NCBI RefSeq assembly: GCF_000590885.1
Contig: NZ_JFHN01000074.1
Coordinates: 1-64,000 of the forward strand
Reading direction: 5' to 3'
DNA: 64,000 bases
Source of the DNA: Erwinia mallotivora
GTDB lineage: Bacteria > Pseudomonadota > Gammaproteobacteria > Enterobacterales > Enterobacteriaceae
The first letter of the stretch is position 1. The number at the start of each line of letters is the position of its first letter. The notes beneath the pieces are model-generated. The model made no database searches. It was not told the DNA's origin and saw only the letters and a list, made by a program, of their open reading frames with translations. This document shows positions 50,633 to 61,591 of this stretch, in pieces. A program made the translations under genes and the position numbers.

Positions 50633-52345
50633 TTAATAACTCCAGGACACACTGAACCCCAGCGTTAATTTGCTGGTTTCAAAAGCGTCTGGTTTGGAGA
50701 GAGGTGCAGCAGCAAACATGTCGTAACTGACGTTGAAGGCATTGCCGCGTATACCCAGCTGACTACCCGCCAGATGGGTTCCCGTTAAATACTGGCTGCC
50801 ATAGCCACTGACTTTGCCGTAATCAAGGCCCAGATACAGCTCCTGACCCGGAACCGGCGTGCGCCAGGCGATGTCATTACGTAAAAACCAGCCCCGGCTG
50901 GCAATTAAGGTCCGTTCACCATCAAATCCCCTCACCGTCCAGCGGTTACCAATTGATAATTGCTCTGGAGAGGTCAGAGGCGTCTTGCTGATTTGTTGGA
51001 AATATCGCGCGTTATAACGAAATTGCTGGGTGCTTAACGCAAAGGGTACGTTTAGCTGAACATTCACGATGCCCGTTTTACTCAATGCGGTAGCCGTTCC
51101 CGCACTTTCCTCAGGCGCCGGTAAAGCACCAAACCATCGTGTTCCCTGCTGATAACTGAGCGAAGTATCCAGCACGGCGCGATCAATAAATTGCCGGTGA
51201 TTCAGCCCTAATCGCCAGGCCGTCGTCCGGCGTCGTTGCCAGCTTAATTCGGTATCTTCAAGGTAATTATGTGATTCGCGTGCAATCAGTTCATAACTAA
51301 AGCTGGTTTTATGACTACGCCCACGATGAATAAACCGGCTGATCTGCGCATTGAGGTTTTTAATTTCCCCGCTGTAACTGAAATCCTGATAGCGACCAGA
51401 AATAGTCTGAAGATAGCGATAATCATAAGCAGTTACGCCAAACATCCAGTAACCAAAGGGGACAGAATAGTGTCCGGTTATATTTTTGCTTTGCTTTTTC
51501 CCGGTATCGTGAAGATCATGCGAGCCAGATATGTAGATTAAATCACCTAAAGAAAAAGGATTATCCAGCGAAACCGTCATCCCTCCCTGATAACGACCGG
51601 TGCTTTTGCTACCAGCATCATCAACAGACAATCCCAGCCGCCAGATCTTTTTTTGCTTCCAGCTGACTTCGATATCACTTTCCCCCAGCTGTTCAGCCGG
51701 AATAATCTTCATACTGGCCTGTGTACCCGGCAGACGTTGTAAATTTTCCAGTCCCTGCTCTATGTCCCGGACAAAAAGAAGATCGCCTGAACGCGGCGGA
51801 AAAAGAGTATAAAGCTGAATATAGCTGTCACTGTTTTCACTGAGCCTGACCTTATTAATATTGCCAGGGAGTAATTTAAGCTTCAGCAGGCCACTTTTTA
51901 AATTTTGCTGAGGCGCAACCACGCGTGTGGTGATATATCCTTTTGCCACTATGCTGTTTTGCAGGCCTTTCATTAGCAGATTAATGCCCTGTCCTCCCAG
52001 ACAGTGCCCGATAGCCTGGTGAGCATAAGATTTTAATCGTAAACTGCCTGGTAATTCCTCTGCGCCTTCCAGCAACACCGCCTTTATCAAATAACAACTT
52101 TCCTCTGCTGGAAATTTAATTTTTCCATCAACCAAAGCTGGAGGAAGAGAAAAGCGCACATCTTTTGCTGATGGATTTAGCTGACTTTCCAGAACCTGCT
52201 GTCTTTGTTGTTGTGTTATTGAAGGATCAACGCTGGTTGTTAATTGAGGCATCTGTTCTGTCGGCGCACTCTGAACACTCCTTAGGGAAAATAAAAGGAG
52301 TAAAGCGCCCCATGAAAAGCAATTTTTATTCAAAGTAATAAACAT
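50633..52345 (-). CDS. Two-partner secretion outer-membrane transporter TpsB (FhaC/ShlB/HecB type)
   Basis: A 570-residue Omp85-superfamily transporter. A signal peptide (ending near V-Q-S-A) is followed by POTRA-type periplasmic modules (about 75-230; the first holds C-Y-L-I-K-A-V-L-L-E-G), then a 16-strand barrel with the V-R-G-F motif (W-T-V-R-G-F-D-G-E-R) that lies in the pore. The terminal residues S-V-S-W-S-Y end in an aromatic, as barrel proteins do. It exports the adjacent TpsA. It comes first in the pair, after an AT-rich leader. Confidence 0.93.
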   Translation of the reverse strand: MFITLNKNCFSWGALLLLFSLRSVQSAPTEQMPQLTTSVDPSITQQQRQQVLESQLNPSAKDVRFSLPPALVDGKIKFPAEESCYLIKAVLLEGAEELPGSLRLKSYAHQAIGHCLGGQGINLLMKGLQNSIVAKGYITTRVVAPQQNLKSGLLKLKLLPGNINKVRLSENSDSYIQLYTLFPPRSGDLLFVRDIEQGLENLQRLPGTQASMKIIPAEQLGESDIEVSWKQKKIWRLGLSVDDAGSKSTGRYQGGMTVSLDNPFSLGDLIYISGSHDLHDTGKKQSKNITGHYSVPFGYWMFGVTAYDYRYLQTISGRYQDFSYSGEIKNLNAQISRFIHRGRSHKTSFSYELIARESHNYLEDTELSWQRRRTTAWRLGLNHRQFIDRAVLDTSLSYQQGTRWFGALPAPEESAGTATALSKTGIVNVQLNVPFALSTQQFRYNARYFQQISKTPLTSPEQLSIGNRWTVRGFDGERTLIASRGWFLRNDIAWRTPVPGQELYLGLDYGKVSGYGSQYLTGTHLAGSQLGIRGNAFNVSYDMFAAAPLSKPDAFETSKLTLGFSVSWSY

Positions 52346-53014
52346 TGAGTCCGTCTCTTTTTTCCAGACCAGCCCTGGCTTTTAATAGTTATAGTTACGT
52401 CAAAAATACTATTTAAGGATGATTAAAATTATAGTAATGAAAAGATAAAAACAATAATTTGAAAATTAATTAAGCAAAATCCGAGTTTTGCACAAATGAA
52501 ACTGTTAAATAACATGGTCATTCAAAAATAAATTAATCAAAAAATTAAAAAACTAAATCACACACCATTAACAGCATTAGGAGAAAGATTAATAATTATT
52601 TTTATCACTCTGAATAATATGACAATTAAAATTTTAAAATCAAAAAAAAAGGTTCAGTTCTTTACAAGAAGAATTCAGTTCGCTCTGTGTACAACTTAAC
52701 GATTAAAATCACGTAAAAGTATCGACCGGGTTGCACAGTGAAGTTTAATTTCAAAAATAAGGTTAATAATTTTTCATAATCGAAAAATAAGCATGTGCCA
52801 TAGCCGTACCCGATCTGATAATTTCCCATAAAATGTTTAAGTGCAGATTCAGGAAAAAATGAAATCACGCGCAGGTATTTATTAAAGGTGATAGTGCAAA
52901 AAGCATATTGCAGGATGATATCAAATAACGGATGTACGAGGTCAGAACGAATATTTCTGATATTCCGTACGATGTCCGGAGCCATCAGCATGCAGATGGC
53001 TCCGGATAGCAGCT
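52346..53014. other. AT-rich spacer between tpsB and pepN
   Basis: About 670 bp, with 52390-52680 extremely AT-rich (runs of A and T, few G/C). It probably contains the tpsBA promoter and is a likely H-NS target. A 109-codon minus-strand frame (52662-52991) has no recognised homolog, no clear ribosome site and odd composition; I list it as a doubtful remnant rather than a gene. No transposase or tRNA edge is visible. Confidence 0.6.
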
Positions 53015-55630
53015 TTAGTGACTCAGCGCTTTGCTGATTTTTTCGTAGAGATCGCCAGACAGATTGTCCAGTCCCTTTAACTGCTCCAGCGCCGCACGCA
53101 TCAGTTTCTGGCGGTCGCTGTTGTAGCGTCTGAAACGAATAAGCGGCTCAATCAGCCGTGAAGCAACCTGAGGATTGCGCGTATTCAGATCGGTCAGAAT
53201 CTCCACCAGGAAACGATAGCCGCTACCATCCGCAGCATGGAACGCGGAAGGGTTTAACGACGCAAATGCGCCGATAAGCGAACGAATACGGTTTGGATTA
53301 CCCAGATTAAATGAGCGATGGTGAAGCAACGAACGAACACGTTCCAGTGCCTCCGCAGCAGGGCTGGTTGCCTGTAGGGTAAACCATTTATCCATCACCA
53401 GACCATCCTGATACCAGCGTTGGTCGAACGCCTCCAGCAGAGCCACCCGACAGGGCAATTGAGCTGCAACCGCCGCCGTCATTGCCGCCAGCGAATCGGT
53501 CATGTTATCCGCCTGTTGAAACTGGTCAGTGACCAGTTTTTCTGCCAGCGCGCCATCACCAAAGGCCAGGTAGCCGAGACAGACATTTTTCAGCGTCCTT
53601 TTACCAATGTCATCATGCTCAACCCGATAAGCAGAAGTGTGAATGGCGCGCCAGACGGCCAGCCACTCATCAGCGAGTTCAACGGCAAGCATACGCATCA
53701 ACGCTTCGCGCACCTCTGCAATTGCCTGTGGATCAATGGTGTCAAAAAGTTCGGCAATTTCATTTTCTCCGGGCAGGGAGAGGATCTGTGCCATCAATGC
53801 CGGATCACCCTTTTCTTCCAGCAGTACCGCACGGAAGGCATCCACGACATGAAGTGGCACAGAAAGCGGTTGTCCCTGCTGGCTGCGGGCGACATTTAAT
53901 TTAATGTGCGTGGCCAGCAGGCTTTGCGCGGCATCCCAACGGGAGAAATCATTACGAGCATGACGCATCAGGAACGTTAACTGTGCATCACTCCAGTTAT
54001 AATTAAGTCTGACCGGAGCAGAGAACTCACGCAGTAGTGATGGCACCGGGTGGCAGGGAACGTTATCAAAGATGAAACTCTGGAATTCATCGGTCACATT
54101 CAGCACGTGGTGAACAGGATGTCCGTTGCGCTCAAGTGCGATGACCTCCCCTTCGTTGTCATACAGTTCAATATCCAGTGGAATATGAAGCGGCTGTTTA
54201 TCTTTCTGGTCGGCCGTGGGTGGCGTGCTCTGAGTAACGTGCAGGCTGTACTGTTTCAGTTCAGGGTTGTAATCATCTCTGACCGTAATAACTGGCGTAC
54301 CGGACTGGCTGTACCAGCGACGAAATTGTGTCAGATCGACATCTGAAGCATCTTCCATAGCCTGCACAAAATCGTCACAGGTCGCTGCGCTGCCATCGTG
54401 CCGCTCGAAGTACAGTTGCATTCCCTTCTGAAAACTTTCCTCCCCCAGCAGCGTATGCATCATGCGAATAACTTCCGACCCTTTTTCATACACCGTTAAT
54501 GTGTAGAAGTTATTCATTTCAATAACCTGCTCAGGCCGGATAGGGTGAGCCATCGGGCTGGCGTCCTCAGCGAACTGTAAACCACGCATTTTACGCACGT
54601 TATCAATACGATTTACGGCTCTGGAACCCAAATCGGAGCTGAATTCCTGATCGCGGAACACCGTCAGTCCTTCTTTCAGACTGAGCTGAAACCAGTCGCG
54701 GCATGTAACACGATTACCTGTCCAGTTATGGAAGTATTCATGACCAATAACCGCCTCAATACCCAGATAATCTTTATCGGTGGCCGTTTCTGCTTTAGCC
54801 AGAACATATTTCGAATTAAAGATGTTCAGACCTTTATTTTCCATTGCGCCCATGTTGAAGAAATCGACGGCAACGATCATAAAGATGTCCAGGTCGTACT
54901 CCAGTCCGAAACGCTCCTCATCCCATTTCATACTGTTTTTTAGTGAGGTCATGGCCCAGTCGGCGCGGTCCAGATTGCCACGATCGACAAAAATCTCCAG
55001 CGCCACATCGCGCCCGGAGCGCGTTCTGAAACTGTCACGCAGTACATCAAAATCACCGGCCACCAGTGCAAATAAATAGCAGGGTTTGGGAAAGGGATCA
55101 TGCCACTTCATCCAGTGGCGACCATCCTCCATTTGCCCACTATCAACACGGTTACCGTTCGACAGCAGGTAGGGATAAAGCGTCTGCTCAGCAATAATAG
55201 TCGTGGTAAAACGCGCCAGAATATCCGGACGATCCAGATACCAGGTAATATGTCGAAAACCTTCCGCCTCGCACTGTGTGCACAAGGCCTCACCCGATTT
55301 ATACAGCCCCTCCAGCGCAGTATTTTTATCCGGATGAATGTCATTGACGATTTTTAAAGTAAATGTCTGCGGCAGCTCTCTGAGAATGAGCAACTGTCCA
55401 TCCAACTGGTACTGCGACCAGGGCTTGCCATCAATCTCAAGAGAGATCAGAGTTAAATCTTCACCATCAAGATGCAGTTCGGCCCCTGCCGCCCCGAGAC
55501 GACTGACCTGGCTGACAGCAGTAACTCTGGTCGTACTGGCATCGAGATTAAATGTCAGATCGATGTCGGTAATGGTGTAATCCGGAGCACGATAATCGTG
55601 GCGATTTTTAGCTTGCGGCAATGGTGTCAT
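53015..55630 (-). CDS. pepN: Aminopeptidase N PepN
   Basis: An 871-residue M1 zinc aminopeptidase of the cytoplasm, the main peptide-degrading enzyme in E. coli (870 aa). The substrate-binding G-A-M-E-N motif (M-G-A-M-E-N-K-G-L) precedes the zinc motif H-E-Y-F-H with the third ligand Glu in L-K-E-G-L-T. The helical C-terminal domain is complete. It is divergent from pncB. Confidence 0.97.
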   Translation of the reverse strand: MTPLPQAKNRHDYRAPDYTITDIDLTFNLDASTTRVTAVSQVSRLGAAGAELHLDGEDLTLISLEIDGKPWSQYQLDGQLLILRELPQTFTLKIVNDIHPDKNTALEGLYKSGEALCTQCEAEGFRHITWYLDRPDILARFTTTIIAEQTLYPYLLSNGNRVDSGQMEDGRHWMKWHDPFPKPCYLFALVAGDFDVLRDSFRTRSGRDVALEIFVDRGNLDRADWAMTSLKNSMKWDEERFGLEYDLDIFMIVAVDFFNMGAMENKGLNIFNSKYVLAKAETATDKDYLGIEAVIGHEYFHNWTGNRVTCRDWFQLSLKEGLTVFRDQEFSSDLGSRAVNRIDNVRKMRGLQFAEDASPMAHPIRPEQVIEMNNFYTLTVYEKGSEVIRMMHTLLGEESFQKGMQLYFERHDGSAATCDDFVQAMEDASDVDLTQFRRWYSQSGTPVITVRDDYNPELKQYSLHVTQSTPPTADQKDKQPLHIPLDIELYDNEGEVIALERNGHPVHHVLNVTDEFQSFIFDNVPCHPVPSLLREFSAPVRLNYNWSDAQLTFLMRHARNDFSRWDAAQSLLATHIKLNVARSQQGQPLSVPLHVVDAFRAVLLEEKGDPALMAQILSLPGENEIAELFDTIDPQAIAEVREALMRMLAVELADEWLAVWRAIHTSAYRVEHDDIGKRTLKNVCLGYLAFGDGALAEKLVTDQFQQADNMTDSLAAMTAAVAAQLPCRVALLEAFDQRWYQDGLVMDKWFTLQATSPAAEALERVRSLLHHRSFNLGNPNRIRSLIGAFASLNPSAFHAADGSGYRFLVEILTDLNTRNPQVASRLIEPLIRFRRYNSDRQKLMRAALEQLKGLDNLSGDLYEKISKALSH

Positions 55631-55890
55631 AAGTCACTCTTACGTCGATAATTAGTTAACCTTTTCCAGTCTATTCCTGTTGGCAGGATGTTGCCACGTA
55701 GAATGATTACCGGCGCACTTTAGCTGGAAATAAACATTTCATTAACAAGCGCACAGATTGTCCTCGACCCGGGCACCGGAATTATGCTGTGATCGGGTTC
55801 AATAAATGACTATTCAAGTTATACTCCTGCAACTTTTCCATTTTTTAATCCAGGGATAACGCTCTTCGCCAGAGGATGCTGAAACGCACC

Positions 55891-57096
55891 ATGACACGAC
55901 ATGCCTCCCCGATACTGACCACTTTGCTGGATACGGATGCCTATAAGCTGCATATGCAACAGGCCGTGTTTCATCGTTATCAGACCGTTTCTGTCGTCGC
56001 GGAATTTCGTTGCAGAGGTGACGAGCAGCTGGGCATTTATGCTGATGATATTCTCCAGCAAATCAAACATATGCCATCACTGGCGCTGACCAGTGAAGAG
56101 GCCAGCTATCTCTCTGGCTTGCCCTTCTTCAGCAAGGATTATCTCACCTGGCTCAGCCAGTTCCGCTATGACCCGAACCAGGTTTGTGTCCGCAATGTGC
56201 AGGGCCGGCTGGATATTCGCATCTCCGGCCCCTGGCTGGATGTCATCATGTGGGAAGTGCCACTTCTCGCACTTATCAGCGAAGTGGTACATCGTCATCG
56301 CACCCCTTTGATTCAGCCAGAACAGGCCGTTGAGCATTTACAGGATAAGCTAACAGCATTCCGCAATATGACGGCAGAACTGGATATGTCGCGCTTCAGG
56401 TTGATGGACTTTGGCACCCGCCGCCGTTTCTCCCGCGACGTGCAGACAGCGATTGTCAGCACACTCCAACAGGAATTTCCGTGGCTGATCGGCTCCAGTA
56501 ATTATGATATCGCCCGTCGGTTGAATATCGCTCCGGTAGGTACACAGGCACACGAATGGTTTCAGGCTCACCAGCAGATCAGTCCGGTACTGGCAAACAG
56601 CCAGCGGGCAGCACTGCAAGCCTGGCTGGATGAATACCCTGCCAGTCTGGGTATCGCCCTCACCGATTGCATTACCATGGATGCCTTTCTGCGTGATTTC
56701 GGTCAGCATTTTGCCCATCGCTATCAGGGATTGCGTCATGACTCTGGCGATCCGGTTGAGTGGGGTGAAAAAGCCATCGCCCACTATCAAAAGCTGGATA
56801 TCGATCCACGCAGCAAGACGCTGGTTTTTTCCGATAATCTGGATCTGGATAAAGCGCTGGCGTTATATCGTCACTTCGGTCAGCGCGCCGACGTCATTTT
56901 TGGCATCGGAACACGGCTGACCTGCGATATTCCTCATGTCAGGCCGCTGAATATTGTGATCAAGCTGGTGGAATGTAACGGGAAACCTGTGGCAAAACTC
57001 TCCGACAGTCCGGGCAAAACCATTTGTCAGGACAAAGCTTTTGTCCGGGCATTAAGAAAAGCGTTTTCACTCCCGCTGGTAAAAAAAGCCAGCTGA
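55891..57096 (+). CDS. pncB: Nicotinate phosphoribosyltransferase PncB
   Basis: A 401-residue enzyme that makes nicotinate mononucleotide from nicotinate and PRPP in NAD salvage. Conserved segments are [21 protein letters not shown] and [10 protein letters not shown] (with the catalytic His region). I chose 55891 (M-T-x-x-A-S-P, as in E. coli). The upstream ATG at 55876 directly abuts an AGAGG. A terminator follows. Confidence 0.96.
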   Translation: MTRHASPILTTLLDTDAYKLHMQQAVFHRYQTVSVVAEFRCRGDEQLGIYADDILQQIKHMPSLALTSEEASYLSGLPFFSKDYLTWLSQFRYDPNQVCVRNVQGRLDIRISGPWLDVIMWEVPLLALISEVVHRHRTPLIQPEQAVEHLQDKLTAFRNMTAELDMSRFRLMDFGTRRRFSRDVQTAIVSTLQQEFPWLIGSSNYDIARRLNIAPVGTQAHEWFQAHQQISPVLANSQRAALQAWLDEYPASLGIALTDCITMDAFLRDFGQHFAHRYQGLRHDSGDPVEWGEKAIAHYQKLDIDPRSKTLVFSDNLDLDKALALYRHFGQRADVIFGIGTRLTCDIPHVRPLNIVIKLVECNGKPVAKLSDSPGKTICQDKAFVRALRKAFSLPLVKKAS

Positions 57097-57101
57097 TTCT
57101 C

Positions 57102-57130
57102 AAAAGAGGGCAAACGCCCTCTTTTCTTTT
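57102..57130 (+). terminator. Terminator of pncB
   Basis: AAAAGAGGGC (57102-57111), loop AAAC, GCCCTCTTTT (57116-57125), then CTTTT, six bases after the pncB stop. Confidence 0.93.
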
Positions 57131-57265
57131 ATCTTCTCGTGGCTTGCCTGAATAAATCTCCGGCCAGTGGACGAATTCTTCTTGTGTCTCGCCTGCTGGC
57201 AAGTAACATAGCAGCTGGCCCAGATGGGCTACACATTTTAATTTCTGATGAAAAGAGAGACTTTT

Positions 57266-58666
57266 ATGAGCGTTGTGCCTGTAGCGGATGTACTGCATGG
57301 CCGGGTCGCGGTTGACAGCGAAGTCACCGTACGCGGCTGGGTACGTACACGAAGAGATTCAAAAGCCGGTATTTCCTTTATCGCCGTCTATGACGGTTCC
57401 TGCTTTAATCCCGTCCAGGCCGTCGTTAATAATTCACTGAATAATTATCAGAATGAAGTACTGCGCCTGACCACCGGTTGCTCGGTGATCGTCACCGGGA
57501 AAGTCGTGGAGTCACCGGGTGAAGGTCAGAGTTTTGAAATCCAGGCCAGTGCTGTTGAAGTCGTGGGTTGGGTGGACGATCCGGACACCTATCCGATGGC
57601 CGCCAAGCGTCACAGCATTGAGTATCTGCGGGAAGTGGCTCATCTGCGGCCGCGCACCAATCTGATTGGTGCAGTGGCGCGCGTCCGTCATACCCTGGCA
57701 CAGGCGCTGCACCGCTTTTTTGATGAGCAGGGTTTCTTCTGGGTTTCCACCCCGCTGATTACCGCATCTGATACTGAAGGTGCTGGTGAAATGTTCCGTG
57801 TCTCCACGCTGGATTTGGCCAACCTGCCCCGTACACCGGAAGGCAAGGTGAATTTCGAAGAAGATTTCTTTGGTAAAGAAGCTTTCCTCACCGTTTCAGG
57901 ACAGCTGAACGGCGAAACCTACGCCAGCGCTATTTCGAAAATTTATACTTTCGGCCCTACCTTCCGTGCTGAGAATTCCAATACCAGCCGCCACCTCGCC
58001 GAATTCTGGATGCTTGAACCGGAAATTGCTTTTGCCGATTTGGAAGACAATGCTGCACTGGCTGAGGCAATGCTGAAATATGTTTTCAAAGCGGTTCTTG
58101 CTGAACGAGCTGATGACATGGCGTTCTTTGCTGAGCGCGTAGACAAAGATGCGATTTCCCGCCTTGAACGTTTTGTAACGACAGATTTTGCCCAGGTGGA
58201 TTACACCGATGCTGTCGATATTCTGATCAACTGCGGCGAGAAATTCGAAAATGCCGTTTCATGGGGTATCGATCTCTCTTCCGAGCACGAACGTTATCTG
58301 GCAGAGAAGCACTTCAAAGCACCGGTTGTGGTAAAAAATTATCCAAAAGATATCAAAGCGTTCTATATGCGCCTTAATGATGATGGAAAAACCGTCGCCG
58401 CAATGGATGTTCTGGCTCCAGGCATTGGGGAAATCATCGGTGGATCACAGCGCGAAGAGCGTCTCGACGTACTGGATATGCGCCTGAATGAGATGGGGCT
58501 GAATAAAGAAGATTACTGGTGGTATCGGGACTTACGTCGTTACGGAACCGTTCCTCATTCTGGTTTCGGCTTAGGTTTCGAAAGGTTAATTGCCTATGTC
58601 ACTGGTGTACAAAATGTAAGAGATGTTATCGCCTTCCCTCGTACGCCGCGCAATGCCAGTTTCTGA
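57266..58666 (+). CDS. asnS: Asparaginyl-tRNA synthetase AsnS
   Basis: A 466-residue class IIb synthetase, the same length as E. coli AsnS. An N-terminal OB anticodon-binding domain ([14 protein letters not shown]) is followed by a catalytic core with motif 2 ([15 protein letters not shown]) and motif 3 (G-F-G-L-G-F-E-R-L). The start at 57266 ([10 protein letters not shown]) has a purine-rich AAGAGAGA upstream; the frame opens at 57248. Confidence 0.98.
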   Translation: MSVVPVADVLHGRVAVDSEVTVRGWVRTRRDSKAGISFIAVYDGSCFNPVQAVVNNSLNNYQNEVLRLTTGCSVIVTGKVVESPGEGQSFEIQASAVEVVGWVDDPDTYPMAAKRHSIEYLREVAHLRPRTNLIGAVARVRHTLAQALHRFFDEQGFFWVSTPLITASDTEGAGEMFRVSTLDLANLPRTPEGKVNFEEDFFGKEAFLTVSGQLNGETYASAISKIYTFGPTFRAENSNTSRHLAEFWMLEPEIAFADLEDNAALAEAMLKYVFKAVLAERADDMAFFAERVDKDAISRLERFVTTDFAQVDYTDAVDILINCGEKFENAVSWGIDLSSEHERYLAEKHFKAPVVVKNYPKDIKAFYMRLNDDGKTVAAMDVLAPGIGEIIGGSQREERLDVLDMRLNEMGLNKEDYWWYRDLRRYGTVPHSGFGLGFERLIAYVTGVQNVRDVIAFPRTPRNASF

Positions 58667-58703
58667 TAATCTGCATTATATATAAGAAATTCATATACAT
58701 ATT

Positions 58704-58735
58704 AAAGGTCAGCTTCGCTGGCCTTTTTTTATTTT
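58704..58735 (+). terminator. Terminator of asnS
   Basis: AAAGGTCAGC (58704-58713), loop TTC, GCTGGCCTTT (58717-58726) with one T-G pair, then a run of T. Confidence 0.93.
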
Positions 58736-58770
58736 TGTAAATTATGAGTTGGTTCACAAAGTTCCGTAAA

Positions 58771-58967
58771 AATTACACTTTGCAATACATTTTTTCATCC
58801 AGAAACCAGAATAGGGTATTGGTAGCATTTTCGGGCTAGATTAACCGCTCAGCGAATGGAAAGATGCGTGCAGACACAGAATGACACCAAACTCGCTTCA
58901 GAGTTCTGTAAAGAATTATTGACGGCAGTGGCAGGTGTCCGAATAACTCCAATGAGGGTAATAAAAA
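58771..58967 (+). promoter_or_regulatory. ompF promoter region and leader with MicF target
   Basis: The stretch AATTACACTTTGCAATACAT (58771-58790) resembles OmpR boxes of the ompF promoter. The leader from 58921 carries GACGGCAGTGGCAGGTGTC, then TGAGGG before the ATG. This is the same order as the MicF-pairing leader of E. coli ompF. A third of the region between is AT-rich without a gene. Confidence 0.65.
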
Positions 58968-60071
58968 ATGATGAAGCGCAACATTCTGGCACTGGTGATC
59001 CCTGCCCTGTTAGCAGCAGGCGCAGCAAATGCCGCCGAAGTTTACAATAAAAATGGCAACAAACTGGATCTCTATGGCAAGGCTGTAGGTCTGCACTATT
59101 TTTCAGACAATGATGGCAACAATGGCGATCAGTCTTATGTGCGTTTCGGTTTTAAAGGTGAAACCCAAATTAACGATCAGTTAACTGGTTATGGTCAGTG
59201 GGAATACAACTTTAATACCGCTAACTCTGAAGGCGGCGATGCTCAAAATGACAACAAAACCCGCCTGGGTTTTGCAGGTCTGAAATTTAAAGACTTTGGT
59301 TCAATTGATTACGGTCGTAACTACGGCGTAGCTTATGATGCCCTGTCATGGACAGATATGCTGCCAGAATTTGGTGGCGACTTCGGTCAGTCAGATACGC
59401 TGACCAGCCGCACCACCGGTGTTGCAACTTACCGTAACAGCAACTTCTTCGGCCTGGTTGATGGCTGGGACTTCGCTCTGCAATATCAGGGCAAAAATGA
59501 CTCCAACTCTGCTAACGGTCGTTCTGATGCTCTGCGTCAGAATGGTGATGGCTACGGTGTTTCAACGACTTACACTTCACCTGTTGGTGTAGGTATCGTT
59601 GCTGCATACAGCACCTACGACCGTACTACCGGTCAGAACCAGCTGGCGCTGGGTAACGGTGACCGTGCTGAATTCTGGGGCACAGGCCTGAAATATGATG
59701 CCAACAGCGTTTACCTGGCAGCAACTTATGCAGAAGGCCGCAACGCAACCCGTATTGCTCAGACGACCGACATCAACGGTAACATCGTTTCTGGTTTTGC
59801 TAACAAAACTCAGGATATCGAATTTGTTGCCCAGTACCAGTTCGACTTCGGCCTGCGTCCTTCACTCGGCTACGTGCAGATTAAAGGCAAGGACATTGAG
59901 AACTATGGCGATGTTGACCTGAAGAAATATGCTGAAGTGGGCGCAACCTACTACTTCAACAAAAACATGTCCACCTACGTTGACTATCAGATCAACCTGC
60001 TTAATGACAACAATGCACTGGGTCTGAACACTGACGACACTGTTGCTGTAGGTCTGGTATACCAGTTCTAA
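58968..60071 (+). CDS. ompF: Outer-membrane porin OmpF
   Basis: A 367-residue trimeric porin with a 22-residue signal peptide (ending A-N-A). The mature start [16 protein letters not shown] is standard, the constriction-loop L3 motif P-E-F-G-G-D is present, and it ends in V-Y-Q-F with a terminal Phe for assembly. The position between asnS and aspC identifies it as OmpF rather than OmpC. The surface loops differ from E. coli, as expected. Confidence 0.95.
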   Translation: MMKRNILALVIPALLAAGAANAAEVYNKNGNKLDLYGKAVGLHYFSDNDGNNGDQSYVRFGFKGETQINDQLTGYGQWEYNFNTANSEGGDAQNDNKTRLGFAGLKFKDFGSIDYGRNYGVAYDALSWTDMLPEFGGDFGQSDTLTSRTTGVATYRNSNFFGLVDGWDFALQYQGKNDSNSANGRSDALRQNGDGYGVSTTYTSPVGVGIVAAYSTYDRTTGQNQLALGNGDRAEFWGTGLKYDANSVYLAATYAEGRNATRIAQTTDINGNIVSGFANKTQDIEFVAQYQFDFGLRPSLGYVQIKGKDIENYGDVDLKKYAEVGATYYFNKNMSTYVDYQINLLNDNNALGLNTDDTVAVGLVYQF

Positions 60072-60107
60072 GTTTTTCAGACGGGAGCACTCTCCTGAGC
60101 TGATTTC

Positions 60108-60136
60108 AAACGGGGCCTCTGGTCCCGTTTTTATTT
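60108..60136 (+). terminator. Terminator of ompF
   Basis: AAACGGGGCC (60108-60117), loop TCT, GGTCCCGTTT (60121-60130) with one G-T pair, followed by TTATTTT. Confidence 0.93.
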
Positions 60137-60256
60137 TCTTTGATTTACTCCCCGCTTTTGCATCCCTTTATTTAGCGCAAACGGTTGGCAATTTGTGCGC
60201 CGTGGCGGTAACCTGAGTGCTCATTTCGCTTCAGTTTAAGTTAACGGACTTCGACT

Positions 60257-61447
60257 ATGTTTGAACGCATTGCAGCTGCCCCCGCAGATCCTATTCTTGG
60301 TTTAGCCGATCTCTTCCGCGCCGATGACCGCCCAAATAAAATTAACCTTGGTATTGGCGTCTATAAAGATGAAACTGGCAAAACCCCGGTGCTGACCAGC
60401 GTGAAAAAAGCTGAACAGTATCTGCTGGAAAACGAGAACACAAAAAACTATCTGAGCATTGACGGTCTGGCCGATTTTGCCCGCTGCACGCAGGCCTTAT
60501 TGTTTGGTGCAGAAAGCCCGCTTATTAAATCTGAACGCGCTCGCACGGCACAAACGCCAGGTGGTACAGGAGCTTTGCGCGTCGCCGCTGATTTTATTGC
60601 CACACAGACCAGTGCCAGACGCATCTGGGTCAGTAACCCCAGCTGGCCAAACCACAAAAATGTCTTCGAATCTGCCGGTCTGGAAGTTTGCGAATACCAG
60701 TATTACGATGCAGCCAGCCACTCGCTGGATTTCACTGGCATGTTGAATGCCCTCTCAGCCGCCGACGCCGGTGATATTGTGGTGTTTCATGGCTGCTGCC
60801 ATAACCCCACCGGCATTGATCCTGATGCAGAGCAGTGGTCACAGCTGGCCGAGATGTCTTTGAACAAAGGCTGGTTGCCTTTATTTGATTTTGCTTACCA
60901 GGGCTTTGCCCGCGGTCTGGAAGAGGATGCAGAAGGCCTGCGCATTTTCGCTGCCAGCCATCAGGAGCTGCTTGTTGCCAGCTCTTACTCAAAAAATTTC
61001 GGTCTGTACAACGAGCGTGTCGGGGCATTCACGCTTGTCGCCAGCGAATCAAGCATTGCTGATACCGCCTTCAGTCAGGTAAAAGCGACTATTCGCGCCA
61101 ACTACTCTAATCCTCCGGCTCATGGTGCAGCAGTGGTAGCGACCATTCTCAGCAATCCTGCTCTGCGTGCTATCTGGGAACAGGAACTCACTGACATGCG
61201 CCAGCGTATTCATCGTATGCGCCAGCTGTTTGTAAACACGCTCCAGGAGAAGGGCGCAAAAGGCGACTTCAGTTTTATTATTAATCAGAACGGCATGTTT
61301 TCATTCAGCGGATTAACCAAAGACCAGGTGGTGCGACTGCGGGAAGATTACGGTGTGTACGCGGTGAATTCAGGTCGTGTTAACGTAGCAGGTATGACGC
61401 CGGATAATATGGCCCCGCTTTGTGAGGCGATTGTCGCCGTTCTGTAA
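60257..61447 (+). CDS. aspC: Aspartate aminotransferase AspC
   Basis: A 396-residue class I PLP aminotransferase, exactly the E. coli length, that interconverts aspartate and oxaloacetate with glutamate. The PLP lysine K246 lies in [19 protein letters not shown] and F-D-F-A-Y-Q-G-F-A complete the cofactor site. It stands alone between ompF and a bidirectional terminator. Confidence 0.98.
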   Translation: MFERIAAAPADPILGLADLFRADDRPNKINLGIGVYKDETGKTPVLTSVKKAEQYLLENENTKNYLSIDGLADFARCTQALLFGAESPLIKSERARTAQTPGGTGALRVAADFIATQTSARRIWVSNPSWPNHKNVFESAGLEVCEYQYYDAASHSLDFTGMLNALSAADAGDIVVFHGCCHNPTGIDPDAEQWSQLAEMSLNKGWLPLFDFAYQGFARGLEEDAEGLRIFAASHQELLVASSYSKNFGLYNERVGAFTLVASESSIADTAFSQVKATIRANYSNPPAHGAAVVATILSNPALRAIWEQELTDMRQRIHRMRQLFVNTLQEKGAKGDFSFIINQNGMFSFSGLTKDQVVRLREDYGVYAVNSGRVNVAGMTPDNMAPLCEAIVAVL

Positions 61448-61547
61448 TATCCTTTTCAGTCATCGCTGAAAGGAAGCGCCCGGTTGAATAAAGCCTGACG
61501 GTGTTCTTCAAACGTTACCCCTCTGATTAACAGAGTGGGTAACCAGC

Positions 61548-61583
61548 AATAAAAAAGCCTGCTGATTAGCAGGCTTTTTTATT
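61548..61583. terminator. Bidirectional terminator between aspC and gloC
   Basis: A perfect 16-bp stem with A-run before and T-run after (61548-61563 and 61568-61583, loop GATT). It serves both convergent genes. A second imperfect hairpin (61514-61543) lies between it and aspC. Confidence 0.93.
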
Positions 61584-61591
61584 GCCACCGC

